Position numbers and translations under genes: made by a program. Shown piece by piece: positions 13,000 to 19,244 of a DNA stretch of 21,044 nucleotides. Source of the stretch: a virus; the IMG/VR virus record IMGVR_UViG_3300028734_000059, positions 1 through 21,044 of that record, one strand, 5' to 3'. How positions within the stretch are numbered: the stretch's first letter is position 1; every line of letters begins with the position of its first letter. The notes under the pieces were generated by a model. It searched no databases. It was not told where the DNA came from and worked only from the letters and a program-made list of their open reading frames with translations.

Positions 13000-13215
13000 A
13001 TGTTACAATGTATTATTTATCTAATTATTTACGTAATCGTGGCCATTATTGTCCTCTACGTTTTACAAATTTTAATCGCCCAATTCTTGCCACTTCCGCC
13101 GCCGGTTATGATGCTTATCAGGGTTTTAGTGGGGTTGCTGGTGTTGCTGGCGGTGCTTAATTGCTTCGGCCTGTTTCCGGGCGAGGGTGGCCCCTACCCG
13201 TTCTACCGGCATTAA
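13000..13215 (+). CDS. Small two-helix membrane protein
   Basis: 71 residues with two strong hydrophobic segments (about 2-29, and about 36-57) joined by a short Pro-rich turn PLPPP. The C-terminus is short and polar, GEGGPYPFYRH. AAGGT lies eight bases before the ATG. The layout resembles very short membrane proteins of unknown function in proteobacteria and some holins. It lies between the two paralogous cysteine-rich genes, not in a lysis cassette, so a holin role is not claimed. Confidence 0.65.
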   Translation: MLQCIIYLIIYVIVAIIVLYVLQILIAQFLPLPPPVMMLIRVLVGLLVLLAVLNCFGLFPGEGGPYPFYRH

Positions 13216-13228
13216 GTGCATTGCTGCT

Positions 13229-13420
13229 ATGGCTAAAGAATTTTATTGCCGCTATGGAAAGCACATGGCAAAAATTGAGGCAAAAATACACACGGCCAGG
13301 CAGGGCGACTACATTTGCTCAGATTGCGAAGAAACCCGGACAAAAGACTGGGTTAAAAGCCAGTTATTCACCCGCAGGCACAACGATAAACGTGACGGTT
13401 ACTACACCGATGAAGACTGA
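13229..13420 (+). CDS. Mini cysteine-rich protein B (paralogue of 12769-12957)
   Basis: 63 residues from the ATG at 13229. FYCRYGKHMAKIEAKIHTAR then RQGDYICSDCEETRT: C7, H12, C30 and C33 could bind one metal. The RQG-YIC-DCE--RT core matches protein A. The C-terminal third is charged and unlike A. Its stop overlaps the ATG of the next gene (ATGA-type overlap at 13410-13420). Confidence 0.6.
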   Translation: MAKEFYCRYGKHMAKIEAKIHTARQGDYICSDCEETRTKDWVKSQLFTRRHNDKRDGYYTDED

Positions 13421-13595
13421 AGACAGTTTTGAGTTTGAGGGCGTTAAATACCAGGCCATTGAGCGTAAATCATGTATTGGCTGTGCGTTCGAAAAATACA
13501 CGTATTGCCATAATTTCGAGGATCAACCGTATTGCATGGCCTCGATGCGCATGGATAACCGGAATGTGGTTTGGCAGATCGGGGAGGGCGTGTGA
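13410..13595 (+). CDS. Mini cysteine-rich protein C
   Basis: 61 residues from the ATG at 13410; the frame is open much further upstream but overlaps two genes there. SCIGCAFEKYTYCHN and QPYCMAS give a C-x2-C...C...C set, a plausible zinc site. Small proteins with the start FEFEGVKYQAIE and this cysteine pattern recur in phage early regions with unknown role. Its stop overlaps the GTG of the next gene. Confidence 0.65.
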   Translation: MKTEDSFEFEGVKYQAIERKSCIGCAFEKYTYCHNFEDQPYCMASMRMDNRNVVWQIGEGV

Positions 13596-13774
13596 CCGAA
13601 CAAGACGATAAACTTTATCCTGTGTTTGAACTACTTGAAACGCGGCTCCTGGAAGGCTTTTACATCGGTAGAAATGACGGTATCTGGTGGCTGTTTAACC
13701 CCGATGGCGAGGGCCATTGTTGCGGAAAAACCCTCAGAGAATTGTTTGTTAGTTTGATTTTGGTGGATTGCTGA
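13592..13774 (+). CDS. Small phage protein, unknown function
   Basis: 60 residues from the GTG at 13592, with GGGGAGG four bases upstream. FELLETRLLEGFYIGRNDGI and WWLFNPDGEGHCCGKTLREL suggest a compact alpha-beta fold. No family recognised. It overlaps the upstream gene by four bases. Confidence 0.6.
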   Translation: MTEQDDKLYPVFELLETRLLEGFYIGRNDGIWWLFNPDGEGHCCGKTLRELFVSLILVDC

Positions 13775-13776
13775 CG

Positions 13777-14076
13777 ATGTTTATCCGTAAAGTGATCCTT
13801 GCCGACGGGCTAGAATACGACCTTGAAGGTATCCGATCCCTCACTGAAATAGCCACCTTGCTAGGTGCTGACAGCTTATACATCGTCGCTCTTGATGATG
13901 GCATACACATTATGCTGTTTAACGATGAAGCGTATTCTTTGAAACTTCCGATAAATTATAAGGCAACCGAGATATGCAAACTAAAGGACACGACCAAACA
14001 TTACACGATTCAGGGCGATGTGGTCATCATTCCAAACCGGGATTTAGACAGGGACACAGCAGCATGGACACCTTAG
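13777..14076 (+). CDS. DUF3846-like small protein
   Basis: 99 residues from the ATG at 13777. It alternates short strands: IRKVILADGLEYDLEGI, SLYIVALDDGIHIMLFNDEA, and YTIQGDVVIIPNRD near the end. A self-value strand, a line with N-x-EAY, and a closing 'GDVVI' are the pattern of DUF3846 proteins in phages and mobile elements, whose role is not known. GGTGG lies ten bases upstream. It overlaps the resolvase gene by 13 bases. Confidence 0.55.
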   Translation: MFIRKVILADGLEYDLEGIRSLTEIATLLGADSLYIVALDDGIHIMLFNDEAYSLKLPINYKATEICKLKDTTKHYTIQGDVVIIPNRDLDRDTAAWTP

Positions 14077-14441
14077 TTTCCAACGAGGTTGTTTTGCCAT
14101 GGCCCCCAAAGGAATTGAGTCCGAACAGCCGTTGCCACTGGTACATCAAAGCCAAAACCGGCAAAGATTATAAGCGGGCTGTTTTTTATTTGTGCAAAGA
14201 AGCCGGATTGGTCAATCCTGGCGGCGAAAAGGTACATCTAAGCCTCGATTTCTATCCACCCAGCAGACATGCTTACGATCAAGACAATTGTGTCGCCATG
14301 ATGAAATTCGGCCAGGATTCGATAGCAGAATATTTGGGCATGAATGACCGGAATTTTATACCGCATTATTTTTATCACGGTTTTCAGGAAGATTTTAAGG
14401 GCAAGATCGTGGTTAAAATTACCGCCGAACCGGATTTATGA
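14064..14441 (+). CDS. rusA: RusA-family Holliday junction resolvase
   Basis: 125 residues from the ATG at 14064, close to the 120 of E. coli RusA. The hallmark start LPWPPKELSPNSR (11-23) is followed by HWYIKAKTGKDYKRAV. The acidic active-site region is RHAYDQDNCVAMMKFGQDSI, with D72, D74 and D85 as candidate metal ligands, then GMNDRNF. It cuts four-way junctions that arise from replication and the RecT/YqaJ recombination pathway, clearing branches before packaging. The start overlaps the upstream stop by 13 bases. Confidence 0.88.
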   Translation: MDTLVSNEVVLPWPPKELSPNSRCHWYIKAKTGKDYKRAVFYLCKEAGLVNPGGEKVHLSLDFYPPSRHAYDQDNCVAMMKFGQDSIAEYLGMNDRNFIPHYFYHGFQEDFKGKIVVKITAEPDL

Positions 14442-14456
14442 CGGGCGGCTAAAAGC

Positions 14457-14497
14457 AGCGAAAATATAGACAAAACCAGCGAAAAAGTAACAAAATG
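14457..14497 (+). repeat. Two tandem 20-21-base AGCGAAAA repeats before the 105-aa gene
   Basis: Units at 14457-14477 and 14478-14497 share AGCGAAAA, then TA, then ACAAAA; a third AGCGAA starts at 14498. The second unit ends in the ATG of the next gene. Possible protein-binding iterons or a chance tandem. Confidence 0.45.
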
Positions 14498-14812
14498 AGC
14501 GAAGTACTAATCAGCCGCAAAGAACTGTGCCATGTCACCGGCGTGAGCTATAACGAGTTGATCCAACAGTTCAGGAATAGGTTGTCAAAACCACCTGTTT
14601 GTATCGGGAAAGAGGGGAATAACCAGCTATATGACCGCGGTTATGCGCTGCAATGGGTCCATCACTGGCGCGCTGGCGCACATAAAAAAAGGCTGCAAGT
14701 GCAATCTCCAAAGCTGATGTTTTTGAACGTAAAACACAAAAAGACTAAAAAAACTGTACAAACTTTGGACAATCTGAAAAAAGCGTCCTATAGTCAACAA
14801 ATTAGGGGATGA
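14495..14812 (+). CDS. Basic protein with HTH-like N-terminus, possible regulator
   Basis: 105 residues. The N-terminus SRKELCHVTGVSYNELIQQF looks like a helix-turn-helix start. Then come PPVCIGKEGNNQLYDRGYAL and WVHHWRAGAHKKRL. The C-terminal third is strongly basic (KHKKTKKTVQ). DNA or RNA binding is likely. Its place between the early genes and the lysis genes is where a late-gene regulator might sit, but no Q-family feature can be identified. No good Shine-Dalgarno is present. Confidence 0.6.
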   Translation: MSEVLISRKELCHVTGVSYNELIQQFRNRLSKPPVCIGKEGNNQLYDRGYALQWVHHWRAGAHKKRLQVQSPKLMFLNVKHKKTKKTVQTLDNLKKASYSQQIRG

Positions 14813-14838
14813 AAAACGGTGTTTAATAACGTGTTATA

Positions 14839-14851
14839 CACAGAAACTGTG
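14839..14851. promoter_or_regulatory. Inverted repeat CACAG-AAA-CTGTG with DnaA-box-like arms
   Basis: A perfect five-base inverted repeat inside TTATACACA (14834-14842) and TGTGGAAAA (14848-14856). The first matches the DnaA-box consensus TTATNCACA, the second has one mismatch in reverse. It could be a regulator site ahead of the lysis genes. Confidence 0.35.
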
Positions 14852-14867
14852 GAAAACTTGGCGTAAA

Positions 14868-14960
14868 ATGAACTGGCTACTTTATTGCTTCGACCAGTGG
14901 GTGATTTGGTTTGTTATTGCCGCCCTCATAATAACCGCTGCGTGGACGTTCAGCTGTTAG
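14868..14960 (+). CDS. 30-residue single-span membrane peptide before the endolysin
   Basis: The frame encodes 30 residues, MNWLLYCFDQ followed by a continuous hydrophobic stretch WVIWFVIAALIITAAW and a short TFSC end. It lies in the gap between the 105-aa gene and the endolysin, 36 bases before the latter. It might be a small holin-like or lysis-modulating peptide. No Shine-Dalgarno is visible, so it could be a chance frame. Confidence 0.4.
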   Translation: MNWLLYCFDQWVIWFVIAALIITAAWTFSC

Positions 14961-14995
14961 TTTTTGAGGGTTCTAAAATACGGGGGAAAATATAA

Positions 14996-15406
14996 ATGAG
15001 CCGAAATATTAATGATTTAGAGCCGCATGTTGCCGTGCTTTGTCATAAGTTTGTCGAGGAATGCGAGAAGCAGGGGATTATTGTGATAATCACTTCCACT
15101 TTTCGGTCTAACGAAGAACAAGCCGCTTTATACGCGATAGGCAGAACAAAACCGGGCAACCGTGTCACCAATGCCAAGCCGGGGCAATCTTTCCATAACC
15201 ACAAGGTTGCCTTCGATTTCTGCCCGATAGTCCACGGTAAAGCGGTTTGGAACAATGCGGAATTGTTTACCAAATGCGGCATAATAGGCGAGAAACTTGG
15301 GCTTGAATGGTCGGGCCGTTTCAAAATGTTTCGCGAGAGTGCCCATTTTCAGCTAACGGGCGGCCTAACCCTGGCCGACTTCCAGGCCGGTAAAAAATTG
15401 GCATGA
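14996..15406 (+). CDS. Endolysin, M15-family L-alanyl-D-glutamate-type peptidase
   Basis: 136 residues, with GGGGGA nine bases before the ATG. The M15 zinc peptidase pattern is clear: STFRSNEEQAALYAIGRTKP (34-53), SFHNHKVAFDF with H67 and D74, and ESAHFQL with H117. These are the metal ligands of VanY/T5-endolysin-like enzymes, which cut the peptide stems of peptidoglycan. There is no signal peptide, so release needs a holin. The LydA-like holin at 1522-1884 and the nearby membrane peptides are candidates. Its stop overlaps the next ATG. Confidence 0.88.
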   Translation: MSRNINDLEPHVAVLCHKFVEECEKQGIIVIITSTFRSNEEQAALYAIGRTKPGNRVTNAKPGQSFHNHKVAFDFCPIVHGKAVWNNAELFTKCGIIGEKLGLEWSGRFKMFRESAHFQLTGGLTLADFQAGKKLA

Positions 15407-15612
15407 AACCCGATAAGCTAATCCACCTGCATAAGATGATTTTATATAATTTCGATGTGATTGTCGAATGGATTTTCCAAAATGACACAGTGCATTTGAC
15501 CGCTGTAAAATTTCAAGTGTGTGGAAGCCATAATTTAATACGGTTTATGTCTGCGAATGTGTTTAAAAATATCGTTAATGATATTGAAAAGGAGGTATTG
15601 ACAAGTCAATGA
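15403..15612 (+). CDS. Small protein coupled to the endolysin, unknown function
   Basis: 69 residues; its ATG overlaps the endolysin stop (ATGA), and its own stop overlaps the ATG of the next mini-gene in the same way. The sequence has HKMILYNFDVIVEWIFQND, an amphipathic stretch, then a polar half. No family recognised. Tight coupling with the endolysin suggests a lysis-linked role (inference). Confidence 0.6.
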   Translation: MKPDKLIHLHKMILYNFDVIVEWIFQNDTVHLTAVKFQVCGSHNLIRFMSANVFKNIVNDIEKEVLTSQ

Positions 15613-15734
15613 CCTTCAATTCAGCCATGCGAAAATGTAATAAGCTCTTCGCGGCAGCGGTCATAGTCGGCGTATTCGTGCTATTTGTCATGGCTATTTT
15701 CGGGGCGCTTGCGGTGTCAGCTCTATCGGGTTAA
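15609..15734 (+). CDS. 41-residue membrane peptide downstream of the endolysin
   Basis: Short frame: a polar N-terminus with four basic residues clustered near RKCNK, then one long hydrophobic span (about 14-38: FAAAVIVGVFVLFVMAIFGA). A full AAGGAGGT ribosome site lies at 15589-15596, 12 bases before the ATG, and the start overlaps the upstream stop. Topology (basic end in, one span) fits a pinholin-like or lysis-accessory peptide, not proven. It precedes the late activator gene by two bases. Confidence 0.55.
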   Translation: MTFNSAMRKCNKLFAAAVIVGVFVLFVMAIFGALAVSALSG

Positions 15735-15736
15735 AA

Positions 15737-16102
15737 ATGATGGGGATTCCAAAATCAATTAATGAACTGATTGCCTTGATCGGCGAACCGGACACCTTGG
15801 CGCTGGTCAAACTACATGGCGGAAGCACGCTGTTTTTTGCTAAAAACAAGGCGGGTTACTTAGGTATCAGTAGCGAGGCCAGCACTAAACTATACTCACT
15901 CTATGTCGGCTGTTATCTGTTTATCCCCCGTTGCCACCACGCCTTGTTGGATGCACGCAATAGTCAGATAAAATGCGACAAAAACAACGGGACACCGGTA
16001 AAAACACTGGCCAGGAAGTTTAACCTGACTGACAGGCAAATAATTAATATCTGTGGGTTAGAGCCTAACCGCAACAGCCCACAACTGGATTTGTTTAGTT
16101 GA
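15737..16102 (+). CDS. Mor-family-like transcription activator
   Basis: 121 residues. N-terminal LVKLHGGSTLFFAKN, then a Mor-like line GCYLFIPRCHHALLDARNSQ, and a C-terminal HTH GTPVKTLARKFNLTDRQIIN with ICGL. This order (dimer domain with a Gly-Gly strand, then HTH with LAR-F-LT-RQI) is that of the Mor/C activators of phage Mu. It stands just before the terminase genes, so a role as switch to late transcription is likely (inference). It ends with a PQLDLF-type tail. Confidence 0.72.
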   Translation: MMGIPKSINELIALIGEPDTLALVKLHGGSTLFFAKNKAGYLGISSEASTKLYSLYVGCYLFIPRCHHALLDARNSQIKCDKNNGTPVKTLARKFNLTDRQIINICGLEPNRNSPQLDLFS

Positions 16103-16151
16103 AGGCGTCCACCACAGGGTTAACAGGCTTGAGTCGTGGTAGGTTATTGTT

Positions 16152-16538
16152 ATGGCCAAAAAGAAAAAATTAGATGCAGTCGGCATTGAGGTAGTCTGCA
16201 ATCAGATAGGCGAAGCCATGCCTATGAGGGAAATAGCAAAAAAAAATAACGTGAGTGAGGCGGTTCTTTATGACTATTTAAATTGCCATCCAGAGCACTA
16301 CGCGCGCGCGCGAGAAAAAAAAGCAGAAACATTGGTAGATCAACTTTTAGAAATTGCTGATAATCCAACAGGTGATTTTCAGCGCGACCGGCTGCGCTTG
16401 GATACAAGAAAGTGGTTGTCTTCAAAAATGTTTCCCAGATTTTATGGTGATAAACTGGCCACTGAACACAGCGGCCCCAATGGCGATCCGATCAAGATTG
16501 ATGTTATCGAGTGGGTGGTAAAATCCAATGAGGATTAG
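16152..16538 (+). CDS. terS: Terminase small subunit
   Basis: 128 residues. An N-terminal HTH recognises the packaging site: EAMPMREIAKKNNVSEAVLY, then DYLNCHPEHYARAREKK. The C-terminal part with RLRLDTRKWLSSKMFPRFYG and GDKLATEHSGPNGDPI is a widely shared small-terminase ending. It binds phage DNA and loads the large subunit. The last 11 bases overlap the terL start. A run of eight or more A residues lies around 16314-16322. Confidence 0.85.
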   Translation: MAKKKKLDAVGIEVVCNQIGEAMPMREIAKKNNVSEAVLYDYLNCHPEHYARAREKKAETLVDQLLEIADNPTGDFQRDRLRLDTRKWLSSKMFPRFYGDKLATEHSGPNGDPIKIDVIEWVVKSNED

Positions 16539-17745
16539 CTATCCGCCGGTTTTTAAACCCTTGCTGGCGCCCGCCCGCTACCTTGGCTCGTGGGGTGGAA
16601 GGGGTAGCGCCAAGAGCCACCACTTCGCCACCATGATGATTGCCAGGCACTTACAAAAAAAGACGGATTCTGTCTGCATACGTGAAATACAGGGATCCTT
16701 GAAAGAATCGGTCAAGCGCCTGCTGGAAAAAAAAATAGAGCAAATGGGCGTAGGCTCCCTGTTTACCGTGCTGGATAATGTCATACGATGCCACAATGGC
16801 GGACAGATCATCTTCTCAGGAATGCAGAACCACACGGCAGAATCCATTAAAAGTTTAGAGGGCTATGATATTGCGTGGGTAGAAGAAGCACAAAGCCTCA
16901 GCAACCGGTCACTGGACTTATTACGGCCCACCATCAGAAAGCCAGGCAGTCAGTTGTGGTTTTCATGGAACCCCAACAAGCCCAGTGACCCGATAGACCG
17001 CTTGTTACGCGGGGAAAATCCGCCCAAGGACGCCATTGTTGTCAAGGCGAATTACTCAGACAACCCCTGGTTCCCTGATGTGCTACGCGATGAAATGATC
17101 ATGGATCAGCAACGCGACCCCGATAAATACGCCCATGTCTGGCTGGGTGAGTATCAAAGCGTGTCCGATGCCCAAGTGCTCAAGGGCAAGGTCAGCATCG
17201 ATTCATTTATCCCTAAGGAATACTGGGACGGCCCCTACTTTGGCGCTGACTGGGGCTTTAGCACCGACCCCACCACGCTGGTTAAATGCTGGATACATGA
17301 CGACTATCTTTACATCGAACATGAAGCCTATGGTGTTGGCGTGGAGATCGACCACACGCCGGCGCTATTCAGAACCGTACCCGGTGCAGAAGACCATGTT
17401 ATCCGTGCCGATAGTGCCCGCCCTGAAACGATTAGTTATATGCGCCGTGCCGGGTTTAATATCCGGGGCGCGGTCAAGGGCAAGGGCAGTGTAGAGGAGG
17501 GCGTGATGCACCTGAGAAGCTACCGAAAAATCATCATTCATCCGCGTTGCGTCCATGCCATTGAAGAATCCCGGCTCTATCGCTATAAAACAGATAGGTT
17601 GAGTGGTGACATTTTGCCCGAGCTGGTGGATGCAGACCAACATTGCATCGATGCAATACGTTATAGCCTTGAGCCTATCATACACAGAGGCCTAAGCGGA
17701 CACAGCATAACCACATCAACCATTACGCCCATTACTGCCTGGTAA
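16528..17745 (+). CDS. terL: Terminase large subunit (PBSX-type ATPase-nuclease)
   Basis: 405 residues. The ATPase domain has Walker A GGRGSAKS (23-30) and Walker B IAWVEEA (115-121), then a coupling motif around WFSWNP (144-149). The nuclease domain (about 235-385) has D241 in FGADWGF, D295 in IRADSARPE, and D375 in HCIDAIRYS. This fits the Terminase_3 / 3C family, which drives DNA packaging into the prohead and cuts the concatemer. It starts inside the terS gene and is followed by the portal gene five bases later, the standard head-gene order. Confidence 0.95.
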   Translation: MRISYPPVFKPLLAPARYLGSWGGRGSAKSHHFATMMIARHLQKKTDSVCIREIQGSLKESVKRLLEKKIEQMGVGSLFTVLDNVIRCHNGGQIIFSGMQNHTAESIKSLEGYDIAWVEEAQSLSNRSLDLLRPTIRKPGSQLWFSWNPNKPSDPIDRLLRGENPPKDAIVVKANYSDNPWFPDVLRDEMIMDQQRDPDKYAHVWLGEYQSVSDAQVLKGKVSIDSFIPKEYWDGPYFGADWGFSTDPTTLVKCWIHDDYLYIEHEAYGVGVEIDHTPALFRTVPGAEDHVIRADSARPETISYMRRAGFNIRGAVKGKGSVEEGVMHLRSYRKIIIHPRCVHAIEESRLYRYKTDRLSGDILPELVDADQHCIDAIRYSLEPIIHRGLSGHSITTSTITPITAW

Positions 17746-17750
17746 TCACC

Positions 17751-19241
17751 ATGACGCCAAAATCACAAGCCATCAACCCCCTCATGCAGCGCGAAATAGC
17801 GCAGCATTACCCATCGACCAGTATAACGGCTATCTTAAACCTACTTAGCCAGGCTGAAGCGGGGTACCTGACAGCACAAGCCGAGCTGTTTACCGATATG
17901 GAAGAGCGTGACGCTCACATCTATGCGGAAATGACCAAGCGTAAAATGGCCGTCGCCCAGTTAGACTGGTCGCTTAAACCCAACCGCAGCGCAGGCGCAC
18001 GGGAGAAAAGGGCGGTGATGGATTTGGAAGAGCTGATCAAAGACACCTTCGATATTGAGACCCTGGTGTTTGATATGGCGAATGCGATCGGCCACGGCTT
18101 CATGGCGCTGGAACTGCAATGGGGACGCGATGCTACCGGCTTTTGGATGCCAAAAACGTTTAACCCACGCCCGACGCGCTGGTTTACCGTCGATCAAGCC
18201 ACTCGCCAAAACTTGCGTTTACGGGATAACCAGTCCATTGATGGCGTGGAACTCGTCCAATACGGCTGGATCGTCCACGAGCATAGCAGCAAAACCACCG
18301 GAGAACCGGGCACTCAAGGGCTTTACCGCGCCTTGGCATTGCCTTATCTGTTCAAGAATTTCGCCACCAAAAATTGGTTACGCTTTTGTGAACTGTATGC
18401 CGTCCCGATTCGGGTCTTGTTCCATCACGAAAAGGATGAGGGTAAAAAACAGGCGATCTTATATTCCTTGCAGGCCATGGGCCAAAACGGCGTGGCCTTG
18501 CTGGAAGGTGGCACTCAGGATGATTTGAAAACCGTCGATTCAGCCACCGGCGAAGGCCAGGGCTTTTTAAACCTGATTCAATGGTGCGAGGCCTCGGTCT
18601 CAAAAGCCATCCTGGGTGGTACCTTAACCAGCGATACCGGGCGCAATGGCAACTATGCCACCGCCTCTATTCATGATGAAGTGCGTAACGAGATTAGAGA
18701 CCATGATGCCAAACAGATAGCCGAAACCTTAACCAATCAGTTAATTGGCGCGATTATTGCCGTCAATGGCCTGAATTTTAGCTGTAAATGGACTTTTGAC
18801 ACCCAACAATCGGCTGATTTGGCGCTTTGTGCCGATGCTTTTCCAAAACTGGTGGCGATGGGCTTAAAAATCCCCGCCAGCTATTTCTACGACAAGTTAA
18901 AAATCCCGATGCCTGAAGCGGGGGAAGAGGTTATTAGCGCACCGGTAGCGCCCACTGCCGCACCTACACCCGCCTTATCGGCGTTAGCGGCCTTACCTAA
19001 GCCCATGTTTACGCCACAACAGCAAGTCATCGAAGATTTAGCCGACAGTCTGTTAAATGCCCAGGGCAGCCCGATCAACAGCGATTTAATCGCCTCTGCT
19101 ATCCGTGCCGCTACTGATCCGCAGGATTTGGAGGAACGGCTGGCTGCTATCCTGGTTGATACCGATACCAGCGAGTTTAGCGATACGCTGGCTAAAGCCC
19201 TGTTTGCGGCTGATGTGATGGGATATGTCCATGCGGGTTAG
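17751..19241 (+). CDS. Portal protein, DUF935 (Mu gp29-like)
   Basis: 496 residues. The family pattern is seen in LFTDMEERDAHIYAEMTKRK and LDWSLKP near the N-terminus, IGHGFMALELQW, TGEPGTQGLYRALALPYLFK, FCELYAVPIRV, and CEASVSKAILGGTLTSDTGR. The C-terminal part has an Ala-Pro linker (about 405-425), then a helical tail. It forms the ring through which DNA enters the head. Together with MuF and gpG-like genes it makes a Mu-like head module joined to a non-Mu terminase and integrase, a common mosaic. Confidence 0.9.
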   Translation: MTPKSQAINPLMQREIAQHYPSTSITAILNLLSQAEAGYLTAQAELFTDMEERDAHIYAEMTKRKMAVAQLDWSLKPNRSAGAREKRAVMDLEELIKDTFDIETLVFDMANAIGHGFMALELQWGRDATGFWMPKTFNPRPTRWFTVDQATRQNLRLRDNQSIDGVELVQYGWIVHEHSSKTTGEPGTQGLYRALALPYLFKNFATKNWLRFCELYAVPIRVLFHHEKDEGKKQAILYSLQAMGQNGVALLEGGTQDDLKTVDSATGEGQGFLNLIQWCEASVSKAILGGTLTSDTGRNGNYATASIHDEVRNEIRDHDAKQIAETLTNQLIGAIIAVNGLNFSCKWTFDTQQSADLALCADAFPKLVAMGLKIPASYFYDKLKIPMPEAGEEVISAPVAPTAAPTPALSALAALPKPMFTPQQQVIEDLADSLLNAQGSPINSDLIASAIRAATDPQDLEERLAAILVDTDTSEFSDTLAKALFAADVMGYVHAG

Positions 19242-19244
19242 GCG

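Noticed and set aside
13161-13409. Extended N-terminus of cysteine-rich protein C
   Set aside because: It overlaps two better-supported genes and lacks any ribosome site; the ATG at 13410 overlaps the upstream stop as in the rest of the operon.
12135-14824. 12-base repeat AAAACGGTGTTT at 12135 and 14813
   Set aside because: Several 12-base repeats are expected by chance in 21 kb, and the first copy is inside codons of a gene.
14834-14856. Phage replication origin
   Set aside because: Only one perfect and one imperfect DnaA-like box and no AT-rich melting region or initiator repeats; the replication genes are 3 kb away.
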